Positions 42,221-51,544 of a DNA stretch of 64,000 nucleotides are shown piece after piece (the first letter of the stretch is position 1; every line of letters begins with the position of its first letter). The DNA is taken from NCBI RefSeq assembly GCF_042684705.1, contig NZ_JBHULZ010000041.1:868001-932000 (forward strand), in the 5' to 3' direction. Both the position numbers and the translations under genes were made by a program. A model generated the notes under the pieces. It did no database searches. It had not been told where the DNA came from and saw nothing but the letters and a program-made list of their open reading frames with translations. The DNA comes from Mesonia sediminis (GTDB lineage Bacteria > Bacteroidota > Bacteroidia > Flavobacteriales > Flavobacteriaceae).

Positions 42221-42868
42221 TTAATTCTCTTCTATTAAATCTTTATTTCTACTGCGTTGAACCCAGATAATGATTCCCACTACGATAAGCGCCATTGGAG
42301 GCAATACCATAAAACCATTATTTTCATAACCTATGGCATAAAGGCCTGTTTTCTCTACAGGGTCTCCTAATACCTGGAAACCAAATAAAGTACCCGATCC
42401 TAATAATTCTCTAAAGAAACCAACAATTACTAAGATTAGACCATAACCTGCTGCATTTCCTATTCCATCAAGAAAGGATTTCCAAGGTCCGTTTCCTAAA
42501 GCAAAAGCTTCAAATCGACCCATAATGATACAGTTGGTAATAATTAATCCAATAAATACAGAAAGTTCCTTACTTAGCGAGTAAGCAAAAGCTTTAAGCA
42601 CCTGGTCTACAATAATTACTAAGGTAGCTACTACGATTAATTGTACAATAATTCTAATTTTTGAGGGTATTAAATTCCGTAATAACGAAATCACTACGTT
42701 ACCCACCCCCATTACAAACAGTACCGAAATTGCCATTACAATTGATGGCTTTAACTGAGCGGTAATAGCTAATGCAGAACAAATACCTAAAACCTGTATG
42801 GTAATGGGGTTATTATCTGCTAATGGGTCTGTAATTAACTTTGCGTCTTTTCTAGATAAAAGTCCCAT
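42221..42868 (-). CDS. nqrD: Na+-translocating NADH:quinone reductase subunit D
   Basis: Six-helix membrane subunit, 215 residues. The Cys in LGICSALAIT and the Cys in ITNCIIMGR are the ligands contributed to the intramembrane Fe centre with NqrE. Follows nqrC by 4 bases. Membrane topology is inverted relative to NqrE, as known for the pair. Confidence 0.96.
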   Translation of the reverse strand: MGLLSRKDAKLITDPLADNNPITIQVLGICSALAITAQLKPSIVMAISVLFVMGVGNVVISLLRNLIPSKIRIIVQLIVVATLVIIVDQVLKAFAYSLSKELSVFIGLIITNCIIMGRFEAFALGNGPWKSFLDGIGNAAGYGLILVIVGFFRELLGSGTLFGFQVLGDPVEKTGLYAIGYENNGFMVLPPMALIVVGIIIWVQRSRNKDLIEEN

Positions 42869-42872
42869 AATT

Positions 42873-43622
42873 TTAGTTGTTTAAAGTTTTAAAATAAGGC
42901 ACATAAAGTTTGATATCTTTTCTAAGCATAGCACTTACACCATCTCCTGTGATGGTTGCACCTGCCAAAGCATCTACCTCATTATCTGATTTATCTTCAT
43001 TCTTAGGGTCGTTGTTACCTTTAGCCACCTCTATACCTTTGAAGGCTCCTCCGTGTAAGAACTTCTCACCCGTAAAATCATCCATAAAGTAGCGTTGTTT
43101 AATTTCGGCACCTAATCCTGGTGTTTCCCCTTTATGGTCAAAATAAACACCTCTTACGGTCATACTTTTATCCACCGCTACATATCCCCAAATGGCATCC
43201 CAAAGTCCTTTTCCTCTAACTGGCATCACATAAAGCTCTTCGCCCTCTAAATTGGCAACAAACAAGGGAAGTCTTCTTTGGTAATCAGCCTTTTTTGCTT
43301 TGTTTTCTTCTTTACTGATGTCAATTAAGTAAGCTTGATCATCTTCGGTTACTTGATCGCCTTGAATTACCAATTGCTTAGTAATATATTTTTTAAATTC
43401 TTCCTCAACTTGATCTGTACCAATAAAAACAACATCATTAGCTCCTTCGTTGTTATTCACACCCAAAGCATAAAGTATGTTTTGTTGTTTTTCATATCGT
43501 TCATTTGCTTTAATCATTGGTTTTAAACCATTGGCAAAACCAGCTAACAAACTTCCTACTATAACTACCATCACAATTGCAAAAATGATAGTATAACTAT
43601 TTTTATCTGTATTAATAGCCAT
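42873..43622 (-). CDS. nqrC: Na+-translocating NADH:quinone reductase subunit C
   Basis: FMN-carrying subunit. One N-terminal helix (TIIFAIVMVVIVGSLLAGF), then a soluble periplasmic domain with LYVMPVRGKGLWDAIWGYVAV and the flavinylation site ALAGATITGDGV, where FMN is attached to the second Thr by ApbE. 249 residues, family-typical. 2 bases after nqrB. Confidence 0.95.
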   Translation of the reverse strand: MAINTDKNSYTIIFAIVMVVIVGSLLAGFANGLKPMIKANERYEKQQNILYALGVNNNEGANDVVFIGTDQVEEEFKKYITKQLVIQGDQVTEDDQAYLIDISKEENKAKKADYQRRLPLFVANLEGEELYVMPVRGKGLWDAIWGYVAVDKSMTVRGVYFDHKGETPGLGAEIKQRYFMDDFTGEKFLHGGAFKGIEVAKGNNDPKNEDKSDNEVDALAGATITGDGVSAMLRKDIKLYVPYFKTLNN

Positions 43623-43624
43623 TA

Positions 43625-44830
43625 TTATGCTGTTTTAACTTTTAGACGTTTTTTGCGTTTATTGATATTTCCTTGAATCACGTAGTGATCTATGGTAGGA
43701 GCAAATACGTTCATCAATAAAATAGCCAAGAACACTCCTTCTGGATAAGCTGGATTAAATACACGGATAAGAATTGAAATAAAACCGATTAAAAATCCGT
43801 AAATCCATTTTCCTTTATTGGTTTGTGCTGCACTTACAGGATCGGTTGCCATATAAACGGCCCCAAATAAGATACTACCTATAATAAGGTGTTGCCAGAA
43901 AGGAACACTCATTAATCCGAAGAACTTAGATCCTTCTTGAATCCATCCGGCGTCAACTACACCATTAAAAATAAGTCCCATTACTAAGGCACCAATAAGC
44001 GTACTCAAAATTATTCTCCAGCTTCCTACCTTGGTGAATATTAAAAATAAAGCTCCTATAATTATTAAAAGCTTAGAAGTTTCTCCTACCGAACCAGGAA
44101 TAAAACCAAAGAACATATCTTGTAAAGAGTACATCACATCACTATTTTGCGCATAGCTACCCAAGATTGTTTCTCCCGAAATAGCATCTGGTGTACCTGC
44201 GCGCTCAACTGCTTCGTGAACCCATACTTTATCTCCACTCATCCAAGTAGGGTAAGCAAAGAATAAGAAAGCTCGAATAGTTAATGCAGGGTTAAGAATA
44301 TTCATTCCTGTACCTCCAAAAACCTCTTTTCCTATAACTACACCAAAGGCAACTGCTACAGCGAGCATCCATAATGGTATATCAATAGGTACAATTAGTG
44401 GCACTAGCATTCCTGTTACCAAATACCCTTCTTCTACTTCATGACCTTTTATTACTGCGAATAAAAATTCTATAGCCAAACCTACTCCATAAGATACAAT
44501 CACCAATGGAAGAACGGTTACTAGCCCTAATAAAAAGTTATCCATATTCCAAAAAGCAGTACTAAAGAAAGACATACCCTCTGGCATGCCGTTAATAGCT
44601 GCATAATGCTGGAATCCTGCATTAAACATACCAAAAATCAAACAAGGAACTAAGGCTAAAATAACCGTATTCATTGTTCTTTTTAAATCATCGGCTGCTT
44701 TAATATGCGTACCTCCCTTTGTAATCATATTGGGTAAGTACAAAAATGTATGAAGTGCATTAAAGGCAGGCGCCATTTTTTTGCCTTCATATTTCATTTT
44801 AAGCTTATGTAAGTTTTCTTTCAATCCCAT
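43625..44830 (-). CDS. nqrB: Na+-translocating NADH:quinone reductase subunit B
   Basis: Large polytopic membrane subunit, 401 residues, with about ten helices, carrying covalent FMN and the likely sodium path. The flavinylation segment DAISGETILG with Thr is visible, as are GGTGMNILNPALTIRAFLFFAYP and MATDPVSAAQTNKGKWIYG. Follows nqrA by 4 bases. The ApbE needed for its flavin is encoded 5 kb away. Confidence 0.96.
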   Translation of the reverse strand: MGLKENLHKLKMKYEGKKMAPAFNALHTFLYLPNMITKGGTHIKAADDLKRTMNTVILALVPCLIFGMFNAGFQHYAAINGMPEGMSFFSTAFWNMDNFLLGLVTVLPLVIVSYGVGLAIEFLFAVIKGHEVEEGYLVTGMLVPLIVPIDIPLWMLAVAVAFGVVIGKEVFGGTGMNILNPALTIRAFLFFAYPTWMSGDKVWVHEAVERAGTPDAISGETILGSYAQNSDVMYSLQDMFFGFIPGSVGETSKLLIIIGALFLIFTKVGSWRIILSTLIGALVMGLIFNGVVDAGWIQEGSKFFGLMSVPFWQHLIIGSILFGAVYMATDPVSAAQTNKGKWIYGFLIGFISILIRVFNPAYPEGVFLAILLMNVFAPTIDHYVIQGNINKRKKRLKVKTA

Positions 44831-44834
44831 AACC

Positions 44835-46187
44835 TTATCCTATTTCTTTATACATTAAATCTAAACCTTCTCTTATAATTTGCTGATGTGGTTGTTTAGA
44901 CACGCATATAAACTCTGTTAATGCGAAATCTTCTGGCGCCACTTCATACATACCCAAGGCTTCCATTTGGTCTAAGTCTTTAACCATACAAGCTTTTAAG
45001 GTTTGTAACGGGTAAATATCTAAAGGAAAAACTTCCTCGTAATTACCTGTAAGCACAAAAGCTCTATGCTCACCATTAGTATTGGTGGTTAGTTCATATT
45101 TTTTCTTTGGGTTTAACCAAGAAAAAGTAAGCGCTCTTGAAGTTGATATCTTATCAAAAACAGGCTTGTTCCATCCAAAGAACTCATAATCATCTCCTTC
45201 AGGGATAACCGTTACAACAGAATTGGCAAAACCTAAATGCCCACCTTGCTTTTCGGTTTGAACTCCGGTTAACACATCTCCATTAATAACACGAACATTT
45301 TCTTCTTTTAAGCCAATTTCTTGAATTATAGGATCTAATTCTGCCCCTATTTTTGTTTTAAAATATTTAGGGTTCTTTAAACTTGAACCTACAAAGGCAA
45401 TTATTCTTTCTGGATTATATTTCCCTGTCAATAGCATCTCCCCCATAATCGCTAAATGTTGTGGTGCTATCGTCCACACTGTTTCTCCTTTATTTACAGG
45501 AGACAATTTATTGATTTGAGTCCCTACATTTCCAGCAGGATGCGGACCACTTACTTGATGCAATTCAATATCTTTCATTGCGGCAAACATACCGCTCATT
45601 GAATTTACACCGACATGAATTTTTCCAGAAGTTAATTTTGACAAAGCTGTTAATGCAGCTTGCACCTCTTTTTCTTTACCTTGAAGTACAAAGTCAACAT
45701 CGGCCGCTAATGGAGCGGTAGAAAATCCTGAAATAAAAATGTCTCTTGGAGTAGTTCCTTGATTGGCAATCACATCATAAGGACGCTGCATAATAAATGG
45801 CCAACAACCACCTTGCAACCAAGCTTTCTTAATTTCCTCTGGTTTTGCAGAAGAAATATTAACCGGGTTATATACGGCCTCTTCTTGTTGCGCATCTGCC
45901 TCTATGAATATTTTTAAAATAACGCGCTTTGCTCCACGCTCTATTTTGGTAAGTGTACCGCTAACAGGTGACAGAACTTTTAAGTCCTCATTACCTTTAG
46001 CATAAAAAATGGGATCACCCTTTTTAAGCCTCCCACCTTCTTTTACAATCATTTTAGGAACCACCAAATGAAAATCCGATGGTTTAATAACATAGGTCTT
46101 AGATTCATGGGCAGAAACCAACTCTTTAGAGGCCTCTCCTACCAAACGCAAATCTAATCCCTTTTTAACCTTAATGCCTTTTGACAT
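44835..46187 (-). CDS. nqrA: Na+-translocating NADH:quinone reductase subunit A
   Basis: Peripheral cytoplasmic subunit involved in quinone binding, 450 residues. Starts SKGIKVKKGLDLRLVGEA, then PKMIVKEGGRLKKGDPIFYAKG, VLSPVSGTLTKIERGAKR, and HPAGNVGTQINKLSPVNKGETVWTI, all family-specific. First gene of the nqrABCDEF operon; a TAAATTTG -7 box lies upstream. Confidence 0.96.
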   Translation of the reverse strand: MSKGIKVKKGLDLRLVGEASKELVSAHESKTYVIKPSDFHLVVPKMIVKEGGRLKKGDPIFYAKGNEDLKVLSPVSGTLTKIERGAKRVILKIFIEADAQQEEAVYNPVNISSAKPEEIKKAWLQGGCWPFIMQRPYDVIANQGTTPRDIFISGFSTAPLAADVDFVLQGKEKEVQAALTALSKLTSGKIHVGVNSMSGMFAAMKDIELHQVSGPHPAGNVGTQINKLSPVNKGETVWTIAPQHLAIMGEMLLTGKYNPERIIAFVGSSLKNPKYFKTKIGAELDPIIQEIGLKEENVRVINGDVLTGVQTEKQGGHLGFANSVVTVIPEGDDYEFFGWNKPVFDKISTSRALTFSWLNPKKKYELTTNTNGEHRAFVLTGNYEEVFPLDIYPLQTLKACMVKDLDQMEALGMYEVAPEDFALTEFICVSKQPHQQIIREGLDLMYKEIG

Positions 46188-46219
46188 AATCCTAAATTAT
46201 AAGTTAATATTTGCGATTG

Positions 46220-46227
46220 CAAATTTA
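46220..46227 (-). promoter_or_regulatory. TAnnTTTG -7 box of the nqr operon
   Basis: TAAATTTG on the minus strand, 32 bases before the nqrA start. No clear -33 TTG at the usual spacing. Confidence 0.5.
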
Positions 46228-46364
46228 GCAATTTAATTATCTTCTTGACCGTATGATTGCGAGTATATTATATTATTTATAATTATTCTAAATTATAAAT
46301 ATTCAGACCTATACTTTTTAAGCTTGGCAGACCATTTGCTTATATTTACCTTTATTTTAATGGT

Positions 46365-47612
46365 ATGAAAATCCTAAACACCTTATTCCTACTTTTTTGT
46401 TTCCAAATCCTTACCGCGCAAGTAGCCGAAACAGCACCCCCAGAATACATACGAAGCATTGAGTTTAAAGGCCAAGACGAGTTTGGAGGAACCCCAATTG
46501 TCGAACTAGGGTCAACTATACAGCTAAGCTTTGATGACCTTATAGGAGATAATGCCGATTATTTTTACAAGTTAGAACATTTTAATTTTGACTGGACGCC
46601 ATCTGAGTTAGCTAAAACAGAAATTTTAAACGGTTTTGATGACACCCGTATTTTAAATTTTGAAGATTCATTTAACACCCTGCAAATTTACACTCATTAC
46701 GAACTTCAAATACCCAATAACATCACGAAAGGGCTCAAAGTAAGTGGCAATTATCTACTAAGTATTTTAAACAGCCAACGAGAAGTTGTTTTCTCCAGAA
46801 AATTTATGGTTTACGAAAATATAGCCCTAGTAAAAGCAGAGGTAAAACGTACGCGTAATTTAAAATACGTCAATGAAAAACAAGTCTTAAACTTTACTAT
46901 TAATGGTCAGGATGATATTTTGATACAAAATCCTGCTGCCAACCTTAAAACCTTAATTATCCCCAACAACAATACCAAAAGAGCTATTTACAACCTTAAA
47001 CCTCAATACACCTTAGGCAATGAATTGATTTACCGCTACGATGACGAAAGCGCTTTTTGGGGAGGAAATGAATTTCTTTTTTTTGAGAACAAAGACATTC
47101 GCGCTTCTACAATGAATATTCAACGTACGGCACTTATCGATATCTACAACACCTATCTTTTTGGCGATAAGGTTAGAAAATACGATCCATACACATACAA
47201 TCCAGATATAAATGGCCACTTCAAGATCAACACCATTCAAGGAAATAACCCAGACATAGAAGCAGAATACACTTGGGTGCATTTTAAACTTTTTAACTAT
47301 GAACCGCTAAATGGCGGAGAAATTCACCTTTACGGAAATTTTAACAACTACCAATTAGACAATTCTACTCGTTTAACTTACGACAAAAAACAAGATGCCT
47401 ACACGCTCAAGTATTTGATGAAACAAGGTTTTTACAATTATAAATATGTACTCAAAAACAAAGATGGCAGCATTGATCTTGGGTATTTTAGCGGAAACTT
47501 TGATGAAACCGAAAACCAGTATACTATTCTGGTTTATTACAGACCCATAGGCGGACGTTTTGACAGAATTATAGGAGTGGGCTCGGCTAACAGTCGCAAC
47601 ATCAGCAATTAA
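46365..47612 (+). CDS. Type IX secretion plug protein (DUF5103)
   Basis: A 415-residue exported protein (signal peptide ending ...LTAQ). The N-terminal EYIRSIEFKGQDEFGGTPIVELG, DYFYKLEHFNFDWTPSEL and SGNYLLSIL motifs and the C-terminal WGGNEFLFFENKDIR...GNFNNYQLDNSTRLTYDKKQ...GFYNYKYVLKN are hallmarks of DUF5103. Structural work on flavobacterial T9SS showed a DUF5103 protein plugging the periplasmic side of the SprA translocon. It has its own upstream region, divergent from nqrA, and does not sit with other T9SS genes here. Confidence 0.9.
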   Translation: MKILNTLFLLFCFQILTAQVAETAPPEYIRSIEFKGQDEFGGTPIVELGSTIQLSFDDLIGDNADYFYKLEHFNFDWTPSELAKTEILNGFDDTRILNFEDSFNTLQIYTHYELQIPNNITKGLKVSGNYLLSILNSQREVVFSRKFMVYENIALVKAEVKRTRNLKYVNEKQVLNFTINGQDDILIQNPAANLKTLIIPNNNTKRAIYNLKPQYTLGNELIYRYDDESAFWGGNEFLFFENKDIRASTMNIQRTALIDIYNTYLFGDKVRKYDPYTYNPDINGHFKINTIQGNNPDIEAEYTWVHFKLFNYEPLNGGEIHLYGNFNNYQLDNSTRLTYDKKQDAYTLKYLMKQGFYNYKYVLKNKDGSIDLGYFSGNFDETENQYTILVYYRPIGGRFDRIIGVGSANSRNISN

Positions 47613-47773
47613 TAATCTTTTACGTTATTTCATTGCGAAAAATTCTTACTTCAATCTCAATAAAAATAATCAGAAGTCAATAAAATCTTAAAATTTTACA
47701 TAAGCTATTTTTTCCTATTATTTTTGGCTATATTTATCAAATTAATTTTGACATTATCAAGTTGTAATTTACA

Positions 47774-48160
47774 ATGATTCAGCAAATAACAAAAGGTATA
47801 AAAATTTCGGTTCAAACCAGTTTTGAAGGTGTATTCCTTAAAAACTATAAGGTTAACTTTGCTTTTGTTTATCAAATAACCATTGAAAACCAGAGTAACG
47901 ACTCGGTGCAACTGAATTCCAGATTCTGGAAAATTAAAGATGCCCTGAGTCCAGATGAAATTGTAAAAGGTGAAGGTGTTATTGGTAAAAAACCAGTCTT
48001 AAAACCAGGTGAATCTCACACCTATAGTAGCGGATGCTTACTCACCTCTCCCTTTGGTTCTATGAGCGGATTTTACAACATGATTAACTTCACCTCTACC
48101 AAAAAATTTAAGGTACATATACCCACTTTTAAGCTTAGTGCACCTTTCGCTTTAAATTAA
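47774..48160 (+). CDS. apaG: ApaG-like protein
   Basis: A 128-residue single Ig/fibronectin-like beta-sandwich: GIKISVQTSFEGVFLKNYKVNFAFVYQITIENQS, VQLNSRFWKIKDA, VVGEGVIGKKPVLKPGESHTYSSGC-type segment and MSGFYNMINF. Named ApaG from its link with Co2+ resistance and Ap4A in enterics; biochemical function remains unclear. Isolated gene. Confidence 0.93.
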   Translation: MIQQITKGIKISVQTSFEGVFLKNYKVNFAFVYQITIENQSNDSVQLNSRFWKIKDALSPDEIVKGEGVIGKKPVLKPGESHTYSSGCLLTSPFGSMSGFYNMINFTSTKKFKVHIPTFKLSAPFALN

Positions 48161-48241
48161 ATACTAACAACTTCATTATCTTCATTTTAAAATAATTTCA
48201 GCGATTGAAAATCGGTTGCCTTTTTCTATTTTTTCCTACAT

Positions 48242-48249
48242 TAATTTTG
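48242..48249 (+). promoter_or_regulatory. TAnnTTTG -7 box upstream of pruA
   Basis: TAATTTTG lies 48 bases before the pruA ATG. No TTG at -33 spacing was recognised. Confidence 0.4.
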
Positions 48250-48297
48250 TTACCTTTAGGCCTTTAAAATATTCAAGAATTAAAAATTAAAAATACT

Positions 48298-49926
48298 ATG
48301 GGAAAAGGATTTTTTCACGTTCCTCCAGCGGTAAATGAGCCTGTAAAATCATACGCGCCAGGAACGCCAGAAAGAGAAGAAGCATTGGCAACTTACAAAG
48401 AGATGTTCAACCAAAAAATGGATATCCCATTATATATAGGTGACCAACAAATTAAAACGGGAAAAACAAGAAATATGCACCCCCCGCATGACCACAAACA
48501 TGATTTAGGTGTTTTTCATTTGGCTGAAAAAAGTCATATTGAAACTGCAATTGAAGAAGCATTAAAAGCTCGTGAAAAGTGGGCTAAATTACCTTGGGAG
48601 CAACGAGCTGCGGTATTTCTAAAAGCGGCCGATTTAATCGCTGGCCCTTATAGACAAAGACTTAATGCAGCCACTATGATTGGACAGTCAAAAAACATCT
48701 ATCAAGCCGAAATTGACTCTGCTTGTGAAATTATAGACTTCTTACGTTTTAACGTGGAGTATATGACTCAAATCTATGATGAGCAACCAGAATCTGATGA
48801 AAAGGCATGGAACCGTGTAGAATATAGACCACTAGAAGGATTTGTTTATGCAATTACTCCATTCAATTTTACAGCAATTGCAGGTAACTTACCTTCTTCT
48901 GCCGCTTTAATGGGTAATGTAGTAGTTTGGAAACCCTCATCTACACAAATGTTCTCTGCTCAAGTACTTATGGAAGTGTTTCAAGAAGCTGGAGTCCCTG
49001 ATGGTGTAATCAATATGGTTATGGGTGACCCAGCCATGATCACCGATACTGTACTTAAGAGTCCAGATTTCGCTGGTGTACATTTTACAGGAAGTACTGG
49101 TGTTTTCCAAAACATTTGGGCTGAAATTGGTAAAAACATAAATAATTATAAAACTTACCCACGTATTGTAGGTGAAACAGGAGGTAAAGATTTTATTGTA
49201 GCACACCCTTCTGCCAACCCAAAAGAAGTATCAACAGCCATTTCAAGAGGTGCATTTGAGTTTCAAGGTCAAAAATGTAGTGCAGCTTCACGTTGCTACA
49301 TACCGAACTCTATGTGGAATGAAGTGAAATCTTATGTTGAAGAAGACCTAAAATCATTCAAAATGGGATCTCCAGAAGACATGAGTAATTTTATTACCGC
49401 TGTTATAGACGAAAAAGCCTTTGATAAACTGGCCAGCTATATCGATCAAGCCAAGCAAGATGAAGATGCCGAAGTTATTATGGGAGGTGGTTATGACAAA
49501 TCTAAAGGTTATTTCATTGAACCAACGGTAATACTTACAACAAACCCAAAGTACACTACTATGGAAACTGAGTTATTTGGGCCTGTGGTAACCATCTATG
49601 TGTACGAAGATGAAAAATACGAAGAAACCCTACATTTGGTTAATGAAACAAGTATTTACGCTCTTACCGGGGCCATCTTGTCTAAAGACAGATATGCCGC
49701 TAGTCTTGCTACAGAAATTTTACAGAATGCTGCTGGAAACTTCTACATTAACGACAAACCAACTGGAGCCGTAGTGGGCAGACAGCCATTTGGTGGTGCT
49801 CGCGCTAGTGGAACCAATGATAAAGCAGGGTCTAAGCTTAACTTATTGCGTTGGGTTTCACCGCGTCTTATCAAAGAAACCTTTGTTCCACCAACAGATT
49901 ATAGGTATCCATTCCTAGGTGAATAA
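48298..49926 (+). CDS. pruA: L-glutamate gamma-semialdehyde dehydrogenase
   Basis: Oxidises proline-derived glutamate semialdehyde (1-pyrroline-5-carboxylate) to glutamate with NAD. The 542-residue protein has FNFTAIAGNLPSSAALMGN, VHFTGSTGVFQNIW, catalytic Glu in VGETGGKDF, catalytic Cys in QGQKCSAASRC, and QPFGGARASGTNDKAG. It is the P5CDH type (about 540 residues), not the general ALDH type. Monocistronic with a strong terminator; no PutA/proline dehydrogenase next to it. Confidence 0.95.
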   Translation: MGKGFFHVPPAVNEPVKSYAPGTPEREEALATYKEMFNQKMDIPLYIGDQQIKTGKTRNMHPPHDHKHDLGVFHLAEKSHIETAIEEALKAREKWAKLPWEQRAAVFLKAADLIAGPYRQRLNAATMIGQSKNIYQAEIDSACEIIDFLRFNVEYMTQIYDEQPESDEKAWNRVEYRPLEGFVYAITPFNFTAIAGNLPSSAALMGNVVVWKPSSTQMFSAQVLMEVFQEAGVPDGVINMVMGDPAMITDTVLKSPDFAGVHFTGSTGVFQNIWAEIGKNINNYKTYPRIVGETGGKDFIVAHPSANPKEVSTAISRGAFEFQGQKCSAASRCYIPNSMWNEVKSYVEEDLKSFKMGSPEDMSNFITAVIDEKAFDKLASYIDQAKQDEDAEVIMGGGYDKSKGYFIEPTVILTTNPKYTTMETELFGPVVTIYVYEDEKYEETLHLVNETSIYALTGAILSKDRYAASLATEILQNAAGNFYINDKPTGAVVGRQPFGGARASGTNDKAGSKLNLLRWVSPRLIKETFVPPTDYRYPFLGE

Positions 49927-49945
49927 AAGGGTATAATCCAACCAT

Positions 49946-49976
49946 AAAAAAATCCGCTTTCAAGCGGATTTTTTTT
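49946..49976. terminator. Bidirectional terminator between pruA and rsmG
   Basis: AATCCGCTT-TC-AAGCGGATT with an A-run before and T-run after, lying in the 48-base gap of two convergent genes. It overlaps the rsmG stop codon by two bases. Confidence 0.88.
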
Positions 49977-50607
49977 ACAAAGCTTTATATTTCATTGGCA
50001 AATGCACCACGCTTTTCGTCTCAAAAAACTCTTCTTCAAAGTAATCTTTTAAATCATAAATCTTTGCCGTTTCATATACTGCAAGCTCCTCAGAAAGATC
50101 ACCACCTTTAAGATAGAGAATTCCGTTTTTCAACTCATGTTGCTGGCGTTTAGCAATTTTACCTTTAACCCAACGCACAAAAGTATCCATTTGAGCCACT
50201 GCCCTACTCACAATAAAATCATACTGCTCATCTACTTCTTCTACACGGCAATTGCTAGTACGCACATTTTCTAGGTTAAGGCCTTCTACCACCTCATCAA
50301 CCACCTTAATTTTTTTACCTATACTATCTACCAAATGAAAGCTTGTCTCAGGAAAAAGAATTGCTAAAGGAACCCCAGGAAAACCACCTCCTGTTCCAAC
50401 ATCCATAATTTTAGCTCCTGGCTTAAAACCTTGAATTTTAGCAATACCCAAAGAATGTAAAACGTGTCTTAGATATATTTCGTCTATATCTTTTCTTGAA
50501 ACCACATTAATTTTTTGATTCCAATCTTGGTATAATTCGTTTAGTTGGGTAAACTTATCGATTTGATCCTGACTTAAATCAGGAAAATAATGCTTGATTA
50601 ATTCCAC
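49975..50607 (-). CDS. rsmG: 16S rRNA (guanine-527-N7)-methyltransferase
   Basis: Methylates G527 of 16S rRNA, cytoplasmic. The 210-residue protein has YQDWNQKINVVSRKDIDEIYLRHVLHSL, the SAM motif IMDVGTGGGFPGVPLAI, VDSIGKKIKVVDEV and FIVSRAVAQM. The start codon is GTG, with a TATATTTG box 15-22 bases upstream and no in-frame ATG nearby to replace it. Confidence 0.94.
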   Translation of the reverse strand: MELIKHYFPDLSQDQIDKFTQLNELYQDWNQKINVVSRKDIDEIYLRHVLHSLGIAKIQGFKPGAKIMDVGTGGGFPGVPLAILFPETSFHLVDSIGKKIKVVDEVVEGLNLENVRTSNCRVEEVDEQYDFIVSRAVAQMDTFVRWVKGKIAKRQQHELKNGILYLKGGDLSEELAVYETAKIYDLKDYFEEEFFETKSVVHLPMKYKAL

Positions 50608-50621
50608 GTTACAATTTTATG

Positions 50622-50629
50622 CAAATATA
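50622..50629 (-). promoter_or_regulatory. TAnnTTTG -7 box upstream of rsmG
   Basis: TATATTTG on the minus strand, 14 bases before the GTG start of rsmG, which supports that start. Confidence 0.5.
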
Positions 50630-50662
50630 ATAAGAATCGTATAAGCCATCCGTAAAGTCAAA

Positions 50663-51397
50663 CTAATTATTTGCTTCTTTACGCATCTGCTCTTGGTGTT
50701 CTAATTCTCCCTCTAAATTGCGCTTACGCTGATTTAAATTTAGAAATACATCTTCTTTTCCGTACATGGTTAGTAAATCACCTGTTTTTACGAGAGAACT
50801 GCCGTTAGGAGACCCTAAATATTCACCATCTGAATGCTTAATACCCAGAACAATAATTCCTTCTTTACGCAAGGCCAATTGGTTAAGCGATTTATTAGCC
50901 AACCAAGAATCATCATCTACCCGCAATTCCGTAATTCGGTAATCTTCGGCTAAATGTAAAATAGAAGCATAATCTTTCACTTCTATTTTAGTGTATTTTT
51001 TTAATGCCTTACCAATAACTTTAGAAAGGTATTTATCAACCCAAGGACTTTGTACCGCCCACCAAATTATAGCCATTCCTACCACAATAATAAGTAAACC
51101 CCACAACAAACTACTGGTGCTATTGGGTAACACAAAGGTCAATATTAAGGTAGACATTGTGGTTACAATACCCGCATTCCCTATAAGCATTAAACTATAA
51201 ATAATTTTTCTACGCACAGGAAAATTCATTATTTTTTCGGTTTCAGAAGTTGTAAATCCCGTACCTGTATAGGCAGAACGTGCTTGAAAACGAGCAACTT
51301 CTGTAGATAATCCTGTATGCGCCAAAGCAATTGCGGCAATACGGGTAATTAAAGCAGATAAACTAACAATGACAAATAATGATATAGCAGGAATCAT
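50663..51397 (-). CDS. Membrane protein with TrkA-C ligand-binding domain
   Basis: A 244-residue protein with three or four N-terminal membrane helices (ISLFVIVSLSALITRIAAIAL; IIYSLMLIGNAGIVTTMSTLIL; LLWGLLIIVVGMAIIWWAV) and a cytosolic RCK-C/TrkA_C domain (about 150-225; ELRVDDDSWLANKSLNQLALR, GDLLTMYGKEDVF). Between the first two helices is VARFQARSAYTGTGFTTSE, whose TGTGFTT resembles the pore loops of TrkH-type channels. Widely distributed family, function unproven; a nucleotide- or ligand-gated cation pathway is inferred. Divergent from the desaturase gene. Confidence 0.82.
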   Translation of the reverse strand: MIPAISLFVIVSLSALITRIAAIALAHTGLSTEVARFQARSAYTGTGFTTSETEKIMNFPVRRKIIYSLMLIGNAGIVTTMSTLILTFVLPNSTSSLLWGLLIIVVGMAIIWWAVQSPWVDKYLSKVIGKALKKYTKIEVKDYASILHLAEDYRITELRVDDDSWLANKSLNQLALRKEGIIVLGIKHSDGEYLGSPNGSSLVKTGDLLTMYGKEDVFLNLNQRKRNLEGELEHQEQMRKEANN

Positions 51398-51544
51398 AAA
51401 ACAATTTTATTTAGGTGAAAATTGATATTTACCTGCTAAAATACTTATTTTTATCAACCTTGACATTTCTCATAAAATTGGCCGGTAACAATAAAGGCTT
51501 TTACGCAAAGAAATGTTTAAATTTGGAGCTTATACTATTTTTAA

